Assembly: GCF_001750165.1 (NCBI RefSeq) | Contig: NZ_CP015411.1 | Coordinates: 4,130,501-4,194,500 of the forward strand | Length of the DNA: 64,000 bases | From: Pseudoalteromonas luteoviolacea | Lineage (GTDB): Bacteria > Pseudomonadota > Gammaproteobacteria > Enterobacterales > Alteromonadaceae | Direction: 5' to 3' | Part shown: one piece after another, positions 25,413 to 34,633 of the stretch | Position numbering within the stretch: the stretch's first letter is position 1 | Layout of the letters: every line of letters starts with the position of its first letter | Position numbers and translations under genes: made by a program | Notes under the pieces: model-generated | What the model saw: only the letters and a program-made list of their open reading frames with translations | What the model was told of the DNA's origin: nothing | Databases searched by the model: none

Positions 25413-28400
25413 ATGCTATTTCAAGGCGACTTAACAACCCAGTGTCCGATCCGTCAAAAGATCCGTGACTTCTACCGCATTGATGAAGAAACTGTTATCG
25501 ATCACATTTTACCCTTGGCTGAGGTTGGTGTTTCTGCCCGTACTCGTGCATGGGAACGTGCTCGTCAAATGGTACTGAATATCCGTAAAGACCAACACGG
25601 TCAAGGCGGTGTAGACGCATTACTAGAAGAGTACTCATTGTCTTCCGAGGAAGGTGTTGTACTCATGTGTTTGGCTGAAGCACTATTACGTGTACCTGAT
25701 GCACAAACGCAAGACATGTTAATTCGCGATAAGCTTAGCAAAGGTGACTGGAGCTCACATTTAGGTAATAGTGATTCACTATTCGTAAATGCGTCGAGCT
25801 GGGGCCTACTTCTAACCGGTAAAATGGTTAACTATGCTGATAAGAATAAAGAAGAGCAATTTGGCTTACTAAAGCGCACTATGGGCCGTATTGGCGAGCC
25901 TGCTATTCGTAAATCAGTGCAATATGCAATGAAGATCATGGGCCAGCAGTTTGTTATGGGCACCACGATTGAAGCGGCACTTGAGCGTGCCAAAGAAAAA
26001 GAAGCCACAGGCTACGCATACTCATACGACATGCTAGGCGAAGGCGCGCGCACCATGGCTGACGCCGAGCGTTACTTTAACAGCTACATGACAGCTATTC
26101 ACGTCATTGGTAAAGCAGCTAATGGCCGTGGCCCAATTAAGAGCCCGGGTATTTCTGTAAAGCTATCCGCTATTCACCCACGTTATGAATTTTCACACCG
26201 TGACCGTGTGATTGCAGAAATTGTGCCTAAGCTTAAAGAGTTGGCACTTGCTGCAAAACAGTATGACATTAACTTCACAGTAGATGCTGAAGAAGCAGAC
26301 CGTTTAGATATCTCACTTGATATTATCGAAGCGGTATTCTCTGATGACGCACTGGGCAACTGGAATGGCTTTGGTCTTGCAGTACAAGCATACCAAAAAC
26401 GTGCCATTTGGGTTATTGACTGGCTTGAAGCGCTATGTCGTCGTGTTGGTCGCAAGATGATGGTGCGTCTTGTAAAAGGTGCTTACTGGGATACTGAAGT
26501 TAAGCTAACTCAAACTGATGGTCTTGAAGACTTCCCTGTATTTACACGTAAAGCCACGACTGACGTCTCTTACAAAGCATGTGCTATCAAATTGATGAAC
26601 GCACGTGATGTGATCTTCCCTCAGTTTGCGACACACAACGCCTATTCTGCTGCGACTATCCTTGAACTTGCAAATGGCGAGTTCAATAACTTTGAATTCC
26701 AGTGTCTACACGGCATGGGTGACTCACTGTACAACCAAGTAGTAACAGAAGATAAAGTACAGTGTCGCGTATACGCGCCTGTAGGCCAGCATGAAGACTT
26801 ACTTGCTTACCTTGTTCGTCGCCTTCTTGAAAACGGCGCAAACTCATCATTCGTAAACGCGATTGTCGATGAGTCTATGCCTGTTGAGTCACTACTTGAA
26901 GATCCGGTTGAAAAAATCCAACGTGTTAAGCACAAGCGTAACATGCAGATCACTATGCCTATCGACCTATACGGCGAAGAGCGCAACAACTCTAAAGGGT
27001 TAGATTTAACCAACATCAACCACATCACGCCAATGCGTGACAACTTACAAAAGTGGGTTGATGAAAACCTAATCACGGCAGCGGATGTACCTGAAGGCCA
27101 CGAAGCAGTATTGAACCCAGCAAACCATAGCGAAGTTGTTGGCTCTATCCGTCACCAAGATGCACAAGAAATGCAACAACTAGTTGCTAGCGCAGAAGCC
27201 GCTTTTGCAACTTGGTCACAAACACCAGTGAGCGAGCGTGCTGAAATTCTGCGTCGTACAGGTGATGCGCTTGAGCGCCATCGTGATGAACTTATTGCAA
27301 TGTGTATCAAAGAAGCGGGTAAAATCACTCAAGATGGCATCGATGAAGTCCGTGAAGCTGTTGATTTCTGCCGTTACTACGCAGCAAAAGCAGAAGAACT
27401 TGCACTGGATGAGCGCTTTAGCCCACGCGGTGTGATCTTATGTATCAGCCCTTGGAACTTCCCACTGGCAATTTTCCTAGGTCAGGTTGCAGCTGCTATC
27501 GTTACTGGTAATACGGTAATCGCAAAACCTGCTGAGCAAACATCATTAGTTGCGCTTCGTACCATTGAGCTAATGGAAGAAGTCGGTCTACCAAAAGGCA
27601 TCGTACAGCCTGTCATCGCGCGTGGTAGTGAAGTTGGTAAGCACATCGTTCCAGATACACGTATTCAAACAGTGATGTTCACAGGCTCTACAGAGACGGG
27701 CACCCGTATTTCACAAACATTGGCTGAGCGCGGTGGCGATCAAGTACCACTGATCGCAGAGACGGGTGGTCAAAACTGTATGATCGTTGACTCAACAGCA
27801 CTGCCTGAGCAGGTTGTTGATGACGTTATCTCTTCAGGTTTCCAAAGTGCTGGCCAGCGCTGTTCTGCACTGCGTGTACTATTTGTACAAGAAGAAATCG
27901 CAGACAAAGTGATCAACATGATCAAAGGCGCAATGCAAGAGCTTCACATTGGCGATCCTGCACACCTTTCTACAGATGTGGGTCCAGTGATTGACCAGAA
28001 AGCTTTGAATGCACTCAATGAGCACGTTGAATACCTAAAAGGCAATGCAACACTACATTATGAGTGTTCACTTCCAGATATGGGTGATAACGGTCATTTC
28101 TTCTTTGCACCACGCTTATACGAGATCAGCGACCTGTCAGTACTGAAAAAAGAAGTCTTCGGTCCATGTGTTCACGTGATCCGTTTTAAAGGCAGCGATA
28201 TCGACAATGTGATTGACCAAGTCAACAGCACTGGCTTTGGTCTAACCATGGGTATCCACACACGTATCGAAGAGCGAGCAGAATATCTTGCTAAGCTATC
28301 TCGTGCCGGTAACATCTATGTAAACCGTAACATGATCGGTGCTGTAGTCGGTGTGCAGCCGTTCGGTGGTCGTGGTCTATCTGGTACAGGTCCAAAAGCA

Positions 28401-29216
28401 GGTGGTCCAAACTACATTGCACGCTTGGTAAAAGAAAACCTTGCTGAGCAAAACATCCAAGCGACTAACGTTAAAGTGGATAACGAAGAGATCGCCGCTT
28501 ACCAAGGTGCGCAAGAGCAAGTATCACGCATGATGTCACTATCAAAGCGTGACGAGAAAGCGTGGCGTGCAATGCCACTGAACGACCGTATTTCAGCGGT
28601 ACGTCAGCTGCTGGCTAAACTGGCTAAAGTCGAGATCCTAGATTCGCTTGCTGATGATTTAAATAAAACATTAGCAGATGCACGTGAACAGATTATCCGT
28701 GTTGAAAAACGTCTAGATATTGTGATTGAGCTACCAGGCCCTACGGGTGAGTCAAATACACTACGCTATGAATCACGTGGTTGTGTAGTGTGCTATGCAG
28801 ATAAAGATACGTCTTTCAACTTCTGGGTGCTATCGGTGATCACTGCACTGGCAGCAGGTAACACAGTTATCACGGTTGTTTCTGACTTGTTCCATGAAGA
28901 AGCGATAGCATTTAGAGACAAGCTACTAAGCAGCGGCATTGCTGAAGGCGTACTGCAAGTTGCTAAGCTAAACCAGCTACCTGCAATCTTAGCCCATGAG
29001 CACCTGGCAGGTGCGGTAGTCGGCAATGGCTGTGAGCGCAAAGGTTATGTAAGTACACAGCTAGCTGCACGCAGTGGTGCAATCTTGCCAGTGATCAGCG
29101 CTGAGTACTACGATACACTACTAAATCGCCTCGTCACTGAGAAGACTATCAGTGTTGATACGACGGCATCTGGTGGTAATACATCACTGATGACACTGGT
29201 TGAAGACGATGCATAA
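25413..29216 (+). CDS. putA: Bifunctional proline dehydrogenase / L-glutamate-gamma-semialdehyde dehydrogenase PutA
   Basis: Oxidises proline to glutamate in two steps. It is 1267 residues. The FAD PRODH barrel spans about 170-500, with LVRRLLENGANSSFVN holding the substrate-binding arginines. The NAD P5C dehydrogenase spans about 560-1030 (SPWNFPLAI, ETGGQN and catalytic Cys in SAGQRCSALR). A C-terminal ALDH-like domain spans about 1060-1260. The E. coli ribbon-helix-helix DNA-binding domain is absent: the protein starts directly with the arm domain. It is followed by a strong terminator. Confidence 0.97.
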   Translation: MLFQGDLTTQCPIRQKIRDFYRIDEETVIDHILPLAEVGVSARTRAWERARQMVLNIRKDQHGQGGVDALLEEYSLSSEEGVVLMCLAEALLRVPDAQTQDMLIRDKLSKGDWSSHLGNSDSLFVNASSWGLLLTGKMVNYADKNKEEQFGLLKRTMGRIGEPAIRKSVQYAMKIMGQQFVMGTTIEAALERAKEKEATGYAYSYDMLGEGARTMADAERYFNSYMTAIHVIGKAANGRGPIKSPGISVKLSAIHPRYEFSHRDRVIAEIVPKLKELALAAKQYDINFTVDAEEADRLDISLDIIEAVFSDDALGNWNGFGLAVQAYQKRAIWVIDWLEALCRRVGRKMMVRLVKGAYWDTEVKLTQTDGLEDFPVFTRKATTDVSYKACAIKLMNARDVIFPQFATHNAYSAATILELANGEFNNFEFQCLHGMGDSLYNQVVTEDKVQCRVYAPVGQHEDLLAYLVRRLLENGANSSFVNAIVDESMPVESLLEDPVEKIQRVKHKRNMQITMPIDLYGEERNNSKGLDLTNINHITPMRDNLQKWVDENLITAADVPEGHEAVLNPANHSEVVGSIRHQDAQEMQQLVASAEAAFATWSQTPVSERAEILRRTGDALERHRDELIAMCIKEAGKITQDGIDEVREAVDFCRYYAAKAEELALDERFSPRGVILCISPWNFPLAIFLGQVAAAIVTGNTVIAKPAEQTSLVALRTIELMEEVGLPKGIVQPVIARGSEVGKHIVPDTRIQTVMFTGSTETGTRISQTLAERGGDQVPLIAETGGQNCMIVDSTALPEQVVDDVISSGFQSAGQRCSALRVLFVQEEIADKVINMIKGAMQELHIGDPAHLSTDVGPVIDQKALNALNEHVEYLKGNATLHYECSLPDMGDNGHFFFAPRLYEISDLSVLKKEVFGPCVHVIRFKGSDIDNVIDQVNSTGFGLTMGIHTRIEERAEYLAKLSRAGNIYVNRNMIGAVVGVQPFGGRGLSGTGPKAGGPNYIARLVKENLAEQNIQATNVKVDNEEIAAYQGAQEQVSRMMSLSKRDEKAWRAMPLNDRISAVRQLLAKLAKVEILDSLADDLNKTLADAREQIIRVEKRLDIVIELPGPTGESNTLRYESRGCVVCYADKDTSFNFWVLSVITALAAGNTVITVVSDLFHEEAIAFRDKLLSSGIAEGVLQVAKLNQLPAILAHEHLAGAVVGNGCERKGYVSTQLAARSGAILPVISAEYYDTLLNRLVTEKTISVDTTASGGNTSLMTLVEDDA

Positions 29217-29241
29217 TTGACGCATCTAAAACAATGTATTG

Positions 29242-29267
29242 AAAAGCCAGCATATGCTGGCTTTTTT
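29242..29267 (+). terminator. Intrinsic terminator after putA
   Basis: AAAAGCCAGCATATGCTGGC followed by TTTTTT forms a strong stem, 25 bases after the putA stop. Confidence 0.92.
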
Positions 29268-29356
29268 ATGCTCTGTTATATATCAAGGCCACCTTGATGA
29301 TAATTGACACGTTTTGAAACAAGCTAATTGCATTATCCGTAAACAAAATTAACCTT

Positions 29357-29374
29357 TGTAAGACATAAATTACA
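29357..29374. promoter_or_regulatory. TyrR-like box upstream of tyrP
   Basis: TGTAAGACATAAATTACA matches the TyrR consensus TGTAAA-N6-TTTACA at 10 of 12 defined positions with correct spacing. It lies about 90 bases before the tyrP start. A weaker degenerate copy (CGTAAA-N6-TAACCT, 29338-29355) sits directly upstream. Paired strong and weak boxes are known from E. coli tyrP. A -10 candidate TATATT lies at 29425-29430. Confidence 0.6.
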
Positions 29375-29464
29375 AACTTTCACTTTGATTTGCAGCAAAA
29401 CTATTTCAATTTTTTGCAGAGCGGTATATTGTGCCTGTTTCTCTCACAGATATAGGGGCAATTT

Positions 29465-30664
29465 GTGCTTAATAATAAAACGCTAGGCAGCATGCTCATC
29501 GTGGCTGGTACAACGATTGGCGCAGGCATGCTGGCATTGCCTATCGCATCAGCAGGACTTGGATTTTCAACATCTCTTATTTTGATCATCGCAACTTGGT
29601 TGCTAATGACCTATACTGCCCTTCTTATGCTCGAAGTACACCAATTCGCAAATAAAGAAGCAACGCTCAATACATTAGCAAAGCAGATCCTTGGTAAAAA
29701 AGGCCAATACATCGCAAACTTTTCAATGATATTCCTGTTTTATGCGCTATGTGCAGCTTATATTGCAGGTGGCGGCGCTCAGCTACAAGAGAAGCTCTCA
29801 GCAGTAACGGGCATGGATATCGCACCACAAATAGGATCTGTGGTTTTAGCGCTCATAGTTGCGACCATCGTCGCGCTCGGTACAAGTACTGTCGATAAAC
29901 TCAATCGCGTACTGTTCACAATCAAAATAATTGTCCTGGCCAGCTTATTCTTCGTACTCACCCCGTACGTGCGTGGCCAGCATTTATTAAACATGCCAAT
30001 GGAACAAGGCCTTATTTTATCGGCTATTCCTGTTATTTTTACTTCGTTTGGCTTTCATGGCTCAATACCTTCAATAGTCAAATACGTGGGTTTAGATATT
30101 AAAACACTTAGACGAGTGATGATAGCAGGTGCCTCTTTGCCGCTGATCATATACATCTTTTGGCAGTTGTTAAGCCAGGGTGTCATGGATCAACAAGCTT
30201 TAGCACAAAGTGAAGGCCTACCAGGCTTTGTCGCCGCCATTTCAAATATAGCGCACAATAGTCAAGTACAAACCTTCGTTACCATTTTCGCCGACTTGGC
30301 GCTTGCGACTTCATTTCTAGGTGTGAGCCTTGGTTTATTTGACTTTTTCGCCGATGCATTTAAACAGCAAGGTTCTGGGCGAGATAGAGTGAAAACAGCC
30401 TTAATCACGTTTACACCACCGTTGGGCTTTGCGTTATTCTACCCACAAGGGTTTATCATGGCACTTGGCTATGCCGCCATTGCTCTGGTTGTTTTAGCGG
30501 TCTTCTTGCCCGTTGCTATGGTCTGGCAACAGCGAAAAAATCAAAATTCTGGCTATCAGGTACGTGGTGGTAACCTTGGTCTCATTTGCGCAGGTTTATG
30601 TGGTGTACTCATCATCTCTGCGCAGGGATTACAAATGTTTGGTCTGATCCCAGCTTTAGGTTAG
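29465..30664 (+). CDS. tyrP: Tyrosine-specific transporter TyrP (HAAAP family)
   Basis: A proton-coupled aromatic amino acid importer of the inner membrane with about 11 membrane segments. It is 399 residues. The similarity to E. coli TyrP is strong over the whole length: NKTLGSMLIVAGTTIGAGML at the start, LSAIPVIFTSFGFHGSIPSI in the middle, FADLALATSFLGVSLGLFD later. The GTG at 29465 follows AGGGGC. Mtr and TnaB are close relatives; the match favours TyrP. The TyrR-like box upstream agrees with this. Confidence 0.9.
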   Translation: MLNNKTLGSMLIVAGTTIGAGMLALPIASAGLGFSTSLILIIATWLLMTYTALLMLEVHQFANKEATLNTLAKQILGKKGQYIANFSMIFLFYALCAAYIAGGGAQLQEKLSAVTGMDIAPQIGSVVLALIVATIVALGTSTVDKLNRVLFTIKIIVLASLFFVLTPYVRGQHLLNMPMEQGLILSAIPVIFTSFGFHGSIPSIVKYVGLDIKTLRRVMIAGASLPLIIYIFWQLLSQGVMDQQALAQSEGLPGFVAAISNIAHNSQVQTFVTIFADLALATSFLGVSLGLFDFFADAFKQQGSGRDRVKTALITFTPPLGFALFYPQGFIMALGYAAIALVVLAVFLPVAMVWQQRKNQNSGYQVRGGNLGLICAGLCGVLIISAQGLQMFGLIPALG

Positions 30665-30677
30665 TACTGCTCATTTA

Positions 30678-30708
30678 CCCTAGAGTCAGCACTTCGCTCT
30701 CTCTAGGG
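30678..30708 (+). other. Stem-loop after tyrP
   Basis: CCCTAGAG (30678-30685) and CTCTAGGG (30701-30708) form an 8-bp stem with a 15-base loop, 14 bases after the tyrP stop. There is no T-tract. It may mark a rho-dependent end or protect the transcript. Confidence 0.45.
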
Positions 30709-30804
30709 CATGATGTCATTTATTGCTACTACTTTTTGCAATTCATTTGTCGCTTTCAAAATCGACTTATGAATATAATTAACTCACTTACCAAGGAGTT
30801 AATT

Positions 30805-31680
30805 ATGAACAAGGTTACATTAGCAGTGGTACCTTTATTGCTGCTGATTGCTTGTGGCAGTGATAATGGTACACCACTTGAAAAAAACAATACTGCACAA
30901 GACAATTCCCCCTCTAACGAAAGCGCATCACAAGATTGTGGAACCGCATTTTCTGCTGAACGCTCAATCAATAAACTCGAATTTAACAGTGTATATTGGC
31001 AAGCGAACAGCGAAGCGTTGCAACCTAAACCTGAATTTAGATTATATGCAGATAAAAACTCATTAGGCGCGACGCATTCAATCTCATCCGATATTCCTCA
31101 ATGTGTATTAGCTGCAAATATATTTGGCTCTACCAGTGCACAAACTTGGCAAGGGGATAGTAACGCATCTTTCAAACAAGGCGAATTGGTTTATTATTCA
31201 CCTGAACTTATCTTTAAAACCGCACTACCTGAAATCAGTTCTTTAAAAGACTGGCGCAATAAAGGCCGTCCGGAAACTGTCAGCCAACCCATCGAGTCGG
31301 TTAACATTACCATCCATTATCGAGACAAAAATAATAGTCTGATCACATTTGGCGAAGACAGTACAAATACAGGCGCAATCAATTTGGCATGCAACAAATC
31401 AACCTTCGATTTAACATTAAAAATGCAACCTGTTGTAATGAGCGCACAAGAGCAACTTGATAAGGCTTTTTGTGAAGAAGTTCAGATAGGATTAGACACA
31501 GAGCTACACTGTTTATCTGTAGGGATTAATCAAGAAACGGGGTTAGAGTCATGTCAATTCGAACTGACAACTGTGATATTACCAGACCAAAATGCCAATA
31601 AATCGACGGTTAAAGTCGCAGGTGTATTAGAATTCTCCGCCGGCACAGCAGATCTTGAAATAAAAGATATTAAACTTTAA
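30805..31680 (+). CDS. Predicted lipoprotein of unknown function
   Basis: A 291-residue protein with a lipoprotein signal peptide (MNKVTLAVVPLLLLIAC; lipobox LIAC, Cys17). A low-complexity Asn/Ser linker follows (about residues 18-45), then a beta-rich domain with several cysteines (QDCGTAF, PQCVLA, LACNKS, AFCEE, LHCLS, SCQFE) that may form disulfides. No family is recognised. The ATG at 30805 follows AAGGAG; the longer frame starting at 30586 overlaps tyrP and is not supported. Confidence 0.75.
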   Translation: MNKVTLAVVPLLLLIACGSDNGTPLEKNNTAQDNSPSNESASQDCGTAFSAERSINKLEFNSVYWQANSEALQPKPEFRLYADKNSLGATHSISSDIPQCVLAANIFGSTSAQTWQGDSNASFKQGELVYYSPELIFKTALPEISSLKDWRNKGRPETVSQPIESVNITIHYRDKNNSLITFGEDSTNTGAINLACNKSTFDLTLKMQPVVMSAQEQLDKAFCEEVQIGLDTELHCLSVGINQETGLESCQFELTTVILPDQNANKSTVKVAGVLEFSAGTADLEIKDIKL

Positions 31681-31726
31681 ATGAGTGAGCGCTAAAGCTA
31701 GGCATATAAAAAGGGATAATTTAACG

Positions 31727-32257
31727 CTATCCCTCTTTTTCATTCCTATGAAACCAGGTCAACTGCTTTGCTTTGTTTCCAAAATATACAACCAGTGGTG
31801 CAAAACAGAGCATAACCGTCATAAAATTAACAAAAGGTAAAACAGTTCGATAAACATAAGCAGAATAACTGGCATCCATCAGGTGGATATCGACAAGCCT
31901 AAACAGCTGCAATAGCGGAGCTGGTAAAACAACAAGCTGCACTAGAATACTTTGCCACATATACATCTTATCGCGCAGCGCCCAATAAGCGACAATCGCA
32001 ATAAATATGATGTCATTGAGCGCCCAGACTATATATCTGTATACTCTATCGGTGTCATGATCTATCAGAGGCTGAAATGTGAAAAAGCCGATTATATAAA
32101 ATATTGAGCACAACGAAGCATATCTAAGCGCTAATTTATCTTTATTCAAAATAAAAATAAATACAGATATAAACGCTAAAATATAAGACACTTCAAGTAG
32201 TGCATTTAAATACTTTACAGAGAACTCAGCACTATTTAAATATTCGACTAATGACAC
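31727..32257 (-). CDS. Multi-spanning membrane protein of unknown function
   Basis: A 176-residue, very hydrophobic protein with about five predicted membrane helices (around residues 17-37, 45-62, 75-93, 103-120 and 133-158) and a charged cytoplasmic tail (WFHRNEKEG). No family is recognised. GTG start at 32257, with AAGG seven to eight bases upstream. It lies downstream of pomB and of a candidate 26-codon gene in the same direction, but it is unlikely to be a stator part. Confidence 0.65.
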   Translation of the reverse strand: MSLVEYLNSAEFSVKYLNALLEVSYILAFISVFIFILNKDKLALRYASLCSIFYIIGFFTFQPLIDHDTDRVYRYIVWALNDIIFIAIVAYWALRDKMYMWQSILVQLVVLPAPLLQLFRLVDIHLMDASYSAYVYRTVLPFVNFMTVMLCFAPLVVYFGNKAKQLTWFHRNEKEG

Positions 32258-32279
32258 CGCTTTACCTTACTATGACTGG

Positions 32280-32360
32280 TTATTTTGGTTCAGTATCCCC
32301 AGTATCATTACCATTACCGTTACCACCAGGTAATCTATTGAACTTATTAAAAACAATCAT
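32280..32360 (-). CDS. Candidate 26-residue peptide gene
   Basis: The reverse strand has ATG at 32360, preceded by a near-ideal ribosome binding site AAGGGAG seven to eight bases upstream. It encodes 26 residues starting MIVFNKFNRLPGG, then a Gly/Asn-repeat NGNGN and an acidic tail ending DTEPK. The stop lies 22 bases before the GTG of the downstream membrane protein. No family is recognised. The strong ribosome binding site is the main evidence; a leader peptide or small secreted/bacteriocin-like peptide are both possible. Confidence 0.4.
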   Translation of the reverse strand: MIVFNKFNRLPGGNGNGNDTGDTEPK

Positions 32361-32434
32361 GGTAAACTCCCTTAAGAATTGAAAAGTAAAAGCAAATATA
32401 CGGTAGCCCAAAATGCTGCTCGACGCAATCTTTT

Positions 32435-33370
32435 CTAGTTATTTTCCCTTCTAACTTCAATAGGATCAGACTCTTTCGGTTTACCTTGTAGAATTGATAT
32501 CTCAACACGTCGATTACGTTTTCTATCCACGTCATTGGCATTTGGTACTAACGGTCTTGTACCAGCATGCCCAACGACCACCATTCTGTTTTGATCAAAA
32601 CCACTTACCGTTTGCATTTCACTGGCAACCGCAACGGCTCTGGTCGCTGATAAATCCCAATTGTTGAAATACAATTCATTGGAGACTTGGAAGTCATCAG
32701 TATGCCCTGACACCGTGATCTCTCCCGGTACATCTTTGAGCAACTCCGCGATATCGCGAATTATTGGTTTAAATTTAGGCTGTAAAAAAGCACTGCCAGA
32801 TGGAAATGAACCATTTTCCTGGATCCTAATTATGATTTGCTGGCCAAGCGATTCGAGTTCAATCGCACCATCCATAATTTGCTTTTCTAACTGTTGAGAA
32901 ATTTTCTTTACCAGCTCATTAACCTGCTCTTGATCAGCAGCGGAAACGGCTTGAGTCATAGACTGCTCTTGCGCTGTACTAGCAGATTCACCACCACGTT
33001 TGTTACCACGCTGCTCTTGACGACCACCAGCAGAACTTTCTTCGCCCGCCTGAAACTCCAACATTTGTTGTGTCATTTCAACTGTCTGCTGTTGAATGGT
33101 TTCAATCGGAGTAGGCTCAGGTTTACCTGGAGTGAATTCCATTGCGATAACACTGGTTCCCTTTGGAATGTCTTTCACTTCAATTTTATTCTGCACACCA
33201 AAAGCAAACTTCATTGAACCAGCAATTTGCTTAAATTTCAGAACATCCATTTCTGAAAACGCCAATAGTAGAACGAAGAAACACATAAGCAGTGACATCA
33301 AGTCAGCAAACGTGCCCATCCAAGCAGGTAGCCCGGGGGGCGGGCATTTACATTCGTTCTCGTCTGACAT
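32435..33370 (-). CDS. pomB: Sodium-type flagellar stator protein PomB (MotB family)
   Basis: A 311-residue stator subunit. The N terminus CKCPPPGLPAWMGTFADLMSL is almost that of Vibrio PomB, with the essential ion-binding Asp23 at the start of the single membrane helix (about residues 20-40). A plug/linker (about 45-160) precedes a C-terminal OmpA-like peptidoglycan-binding domain (VSGHTDDFQVSNELYFNNW, RNRRVEISI). It works with PomA to turn sodium flow into torque. It starts three bases after the pomA stop. Confidence 0.95.
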   Translation of the reverse strand: MSDENECKCPPPGLPAWMGTFADLMSLLMCFFVLLLAFSEMDVLKFKQIAGSMKFAFGVQNKIEVKDIPKGTSVIAMEFTPGKPEPTPIETIQQQTVEMTQQMLEFQAGEESSAGGRQEQRGNKRGGESASTAQEQSMTQAVSAADQEQVNELVKKISQQLEKQIMDGAIELESLGQQIIIRIQENGSFPSGSAFLQPKFKPIIRDIAELLKDVPGEITVSGHTDDFQVSNELYFNNWDLSATRAVAVASEMQTVSGFDQNRMVVVGHAGTRPLVPNANDVDRKRNRRVEISILQGKPKESDPIEVRRENN

Positions 33371-33373
33371 TAT

Positions 33374-34141
33374 TTACTCCTCGCCACCATCACCGCGTTT
33401 TGATTCAGGCAGATAATTTTTCAAAATGCCTTCAATCACCTTCGGATTCTGGCCGTCTTGAATACCTAAAATAGCATCTAGAATGAGGCGTTGATTTCTT
33501 TCTTCTTCATCCTTTCTCAGTTCAAGTTTTACTTGAATTGGAATCGCAACTACGTTTGCCAAAAAAGCACCATATAACGTTGTTAACAAAGCAACGGCCA
33601 TCGCCGGACCGATCGCTTTTGGATCATCCATGTTTGATAACATAGCAACAAGACCAATCAGTGTACCGATCATCCCCATCGCCGGCGCTATATCGGCTAA
33701 CGATTTAAATAAGCCAGCGCCGAGTTCATGACGGTTGGCGGTCAATGCGATGTCTTTTTGCAATGTTGCTCTGACCACATCAGCATCATGACCATCAACT
33801 AACATATCGACGCCCTTTCTCATAAAAGGGTTTGGTATTTCAGCCTCTTCCAATGCGAGAAAACCACCTTTACGTGCAGAATCAGCAAGCTCTACCGCTT
33901 TTTCAATCAGCTCTTCAGGCGTTTCAATTTTGAACATAAATGCCTTGCCTGCCACTTTTCCTATGCCTAAAAATTGAGCAAGTGTAAAGTTAGACAAAAC
34001 AATGAAGATTGAGCCACCGAATACAATAACAACAGATGGTGTATTGTAAAACATGGCAAGTTGCCCATCACTACTGAGCACCATAGACATGACAATAAGG
34101 CCTATAGCACCAATGATACCTATAACGGTTGCTAAATCCAC
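33374..34141 (-). CDS. pomA: Sodium-type flagellar stator protein PomA (MotA family)
   Basis: A 255-residue stator subunit with four membrane helices. The cytoplasmic loop has the conserved charged region (PFMRKGVDMLVDGHDADVVRATLQKDI) that contacts FliG. The later helices contain DIAPAMGMIGTLIGLVAMLSNMDDPKAIGPAMAVALLTTLYGA (conserved block split here over residues of helices 3-4). GTG start at 34141 with GGAGG close upstream. No other flagellar genes are in the window; stator genes often stand apart. Confidence 0.95.
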   Translation of the reverse strand: MDLATVIGIIGAIGLIVMSMVLSSDGQLAMFYNTPSVVIVFGGSIFIVLSNFTLAQFLGIGKVAGKAFMFKIETPEELIEKAVELADSARKGGFLALEEAEIPNPFMRKGVDMLVDGHDADVVRATLQKDIALTANRHELGAGLFKSLADIAPAMGMIGTLIGLVAMLSNMDDPKAIGPAMAVALLTTLYGAFLANVVAIPIQVKLELRKDEEERNQRLILDAILGIQDGQNPKVIEGILKNYLPESKRGDGGEE

Positions 34142-34386
34142 ACACCCTCCAAAGGCATTTATTCGCGAGCTATCACGCAGTTATTCTTATACGTTGAGTT
34201 ATCGGCAGGTTATCCAATAACTTAATTCAATTATATTAAAAAGCCTTTAAATTGCGAGAATTAACCCAAACTAACAGATCAATTTCCACACTTTATACCG
34301 TAAAAAGTCTATCAGATACTTTGACCTCTATCTTTATAACCAATAAAATTGCATTCCTAAAGTTTTGCTTGAGAGTAAAAAAAGAT

Positions 34387-34629
34387 ATGGCAGTCAAAAA
34401 ACCTGAAAATATGAGCTTTGAAGAAGCTGTCAACGAGCTTGAATCTATTGTACAAGAAATGGAACATGGTGAACTGACATTAGAACAATCGTTAAAGCAA
34501 TTTGAACGGGGAGTCAAACTTGCTCAAGCTTCTAACCAAAAGCTGCAGCAGGCAGAACAAAAAGTCAATATTTTACTCGCCAATGACGAAGCCAGCGCGC
34601 CTAGCGAGTTTACTGATCAGGTAGATTAA
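34387..34629 (+). CDS. xseB: Exodeoxyribonuclease VII small subunit XseB
   Basis: The small subunit of ExoVII, which degrades single-stranded DNA. It is 80 residues, a normal size, and contains the family signature MSFEEAVNELESIVQEMEHG and LEQSLKQFERGVKLAQ. The ATG at 34387 matches the family start; the 45-codon upstream extension from 34252 is not conserved. The first gene of the xseB-ispA-dxs operon, four bases before ispA, the usual order. Confidence 0.95.
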   Translation: MAVKKPENMSFEEAVNELESIVQEMEHGELTLEQSLKQFERGVKLAQASNQKLQQAEQKVNILLANDEASAPSEFTDQVD

Positions 34630-34633
34630 CTGC

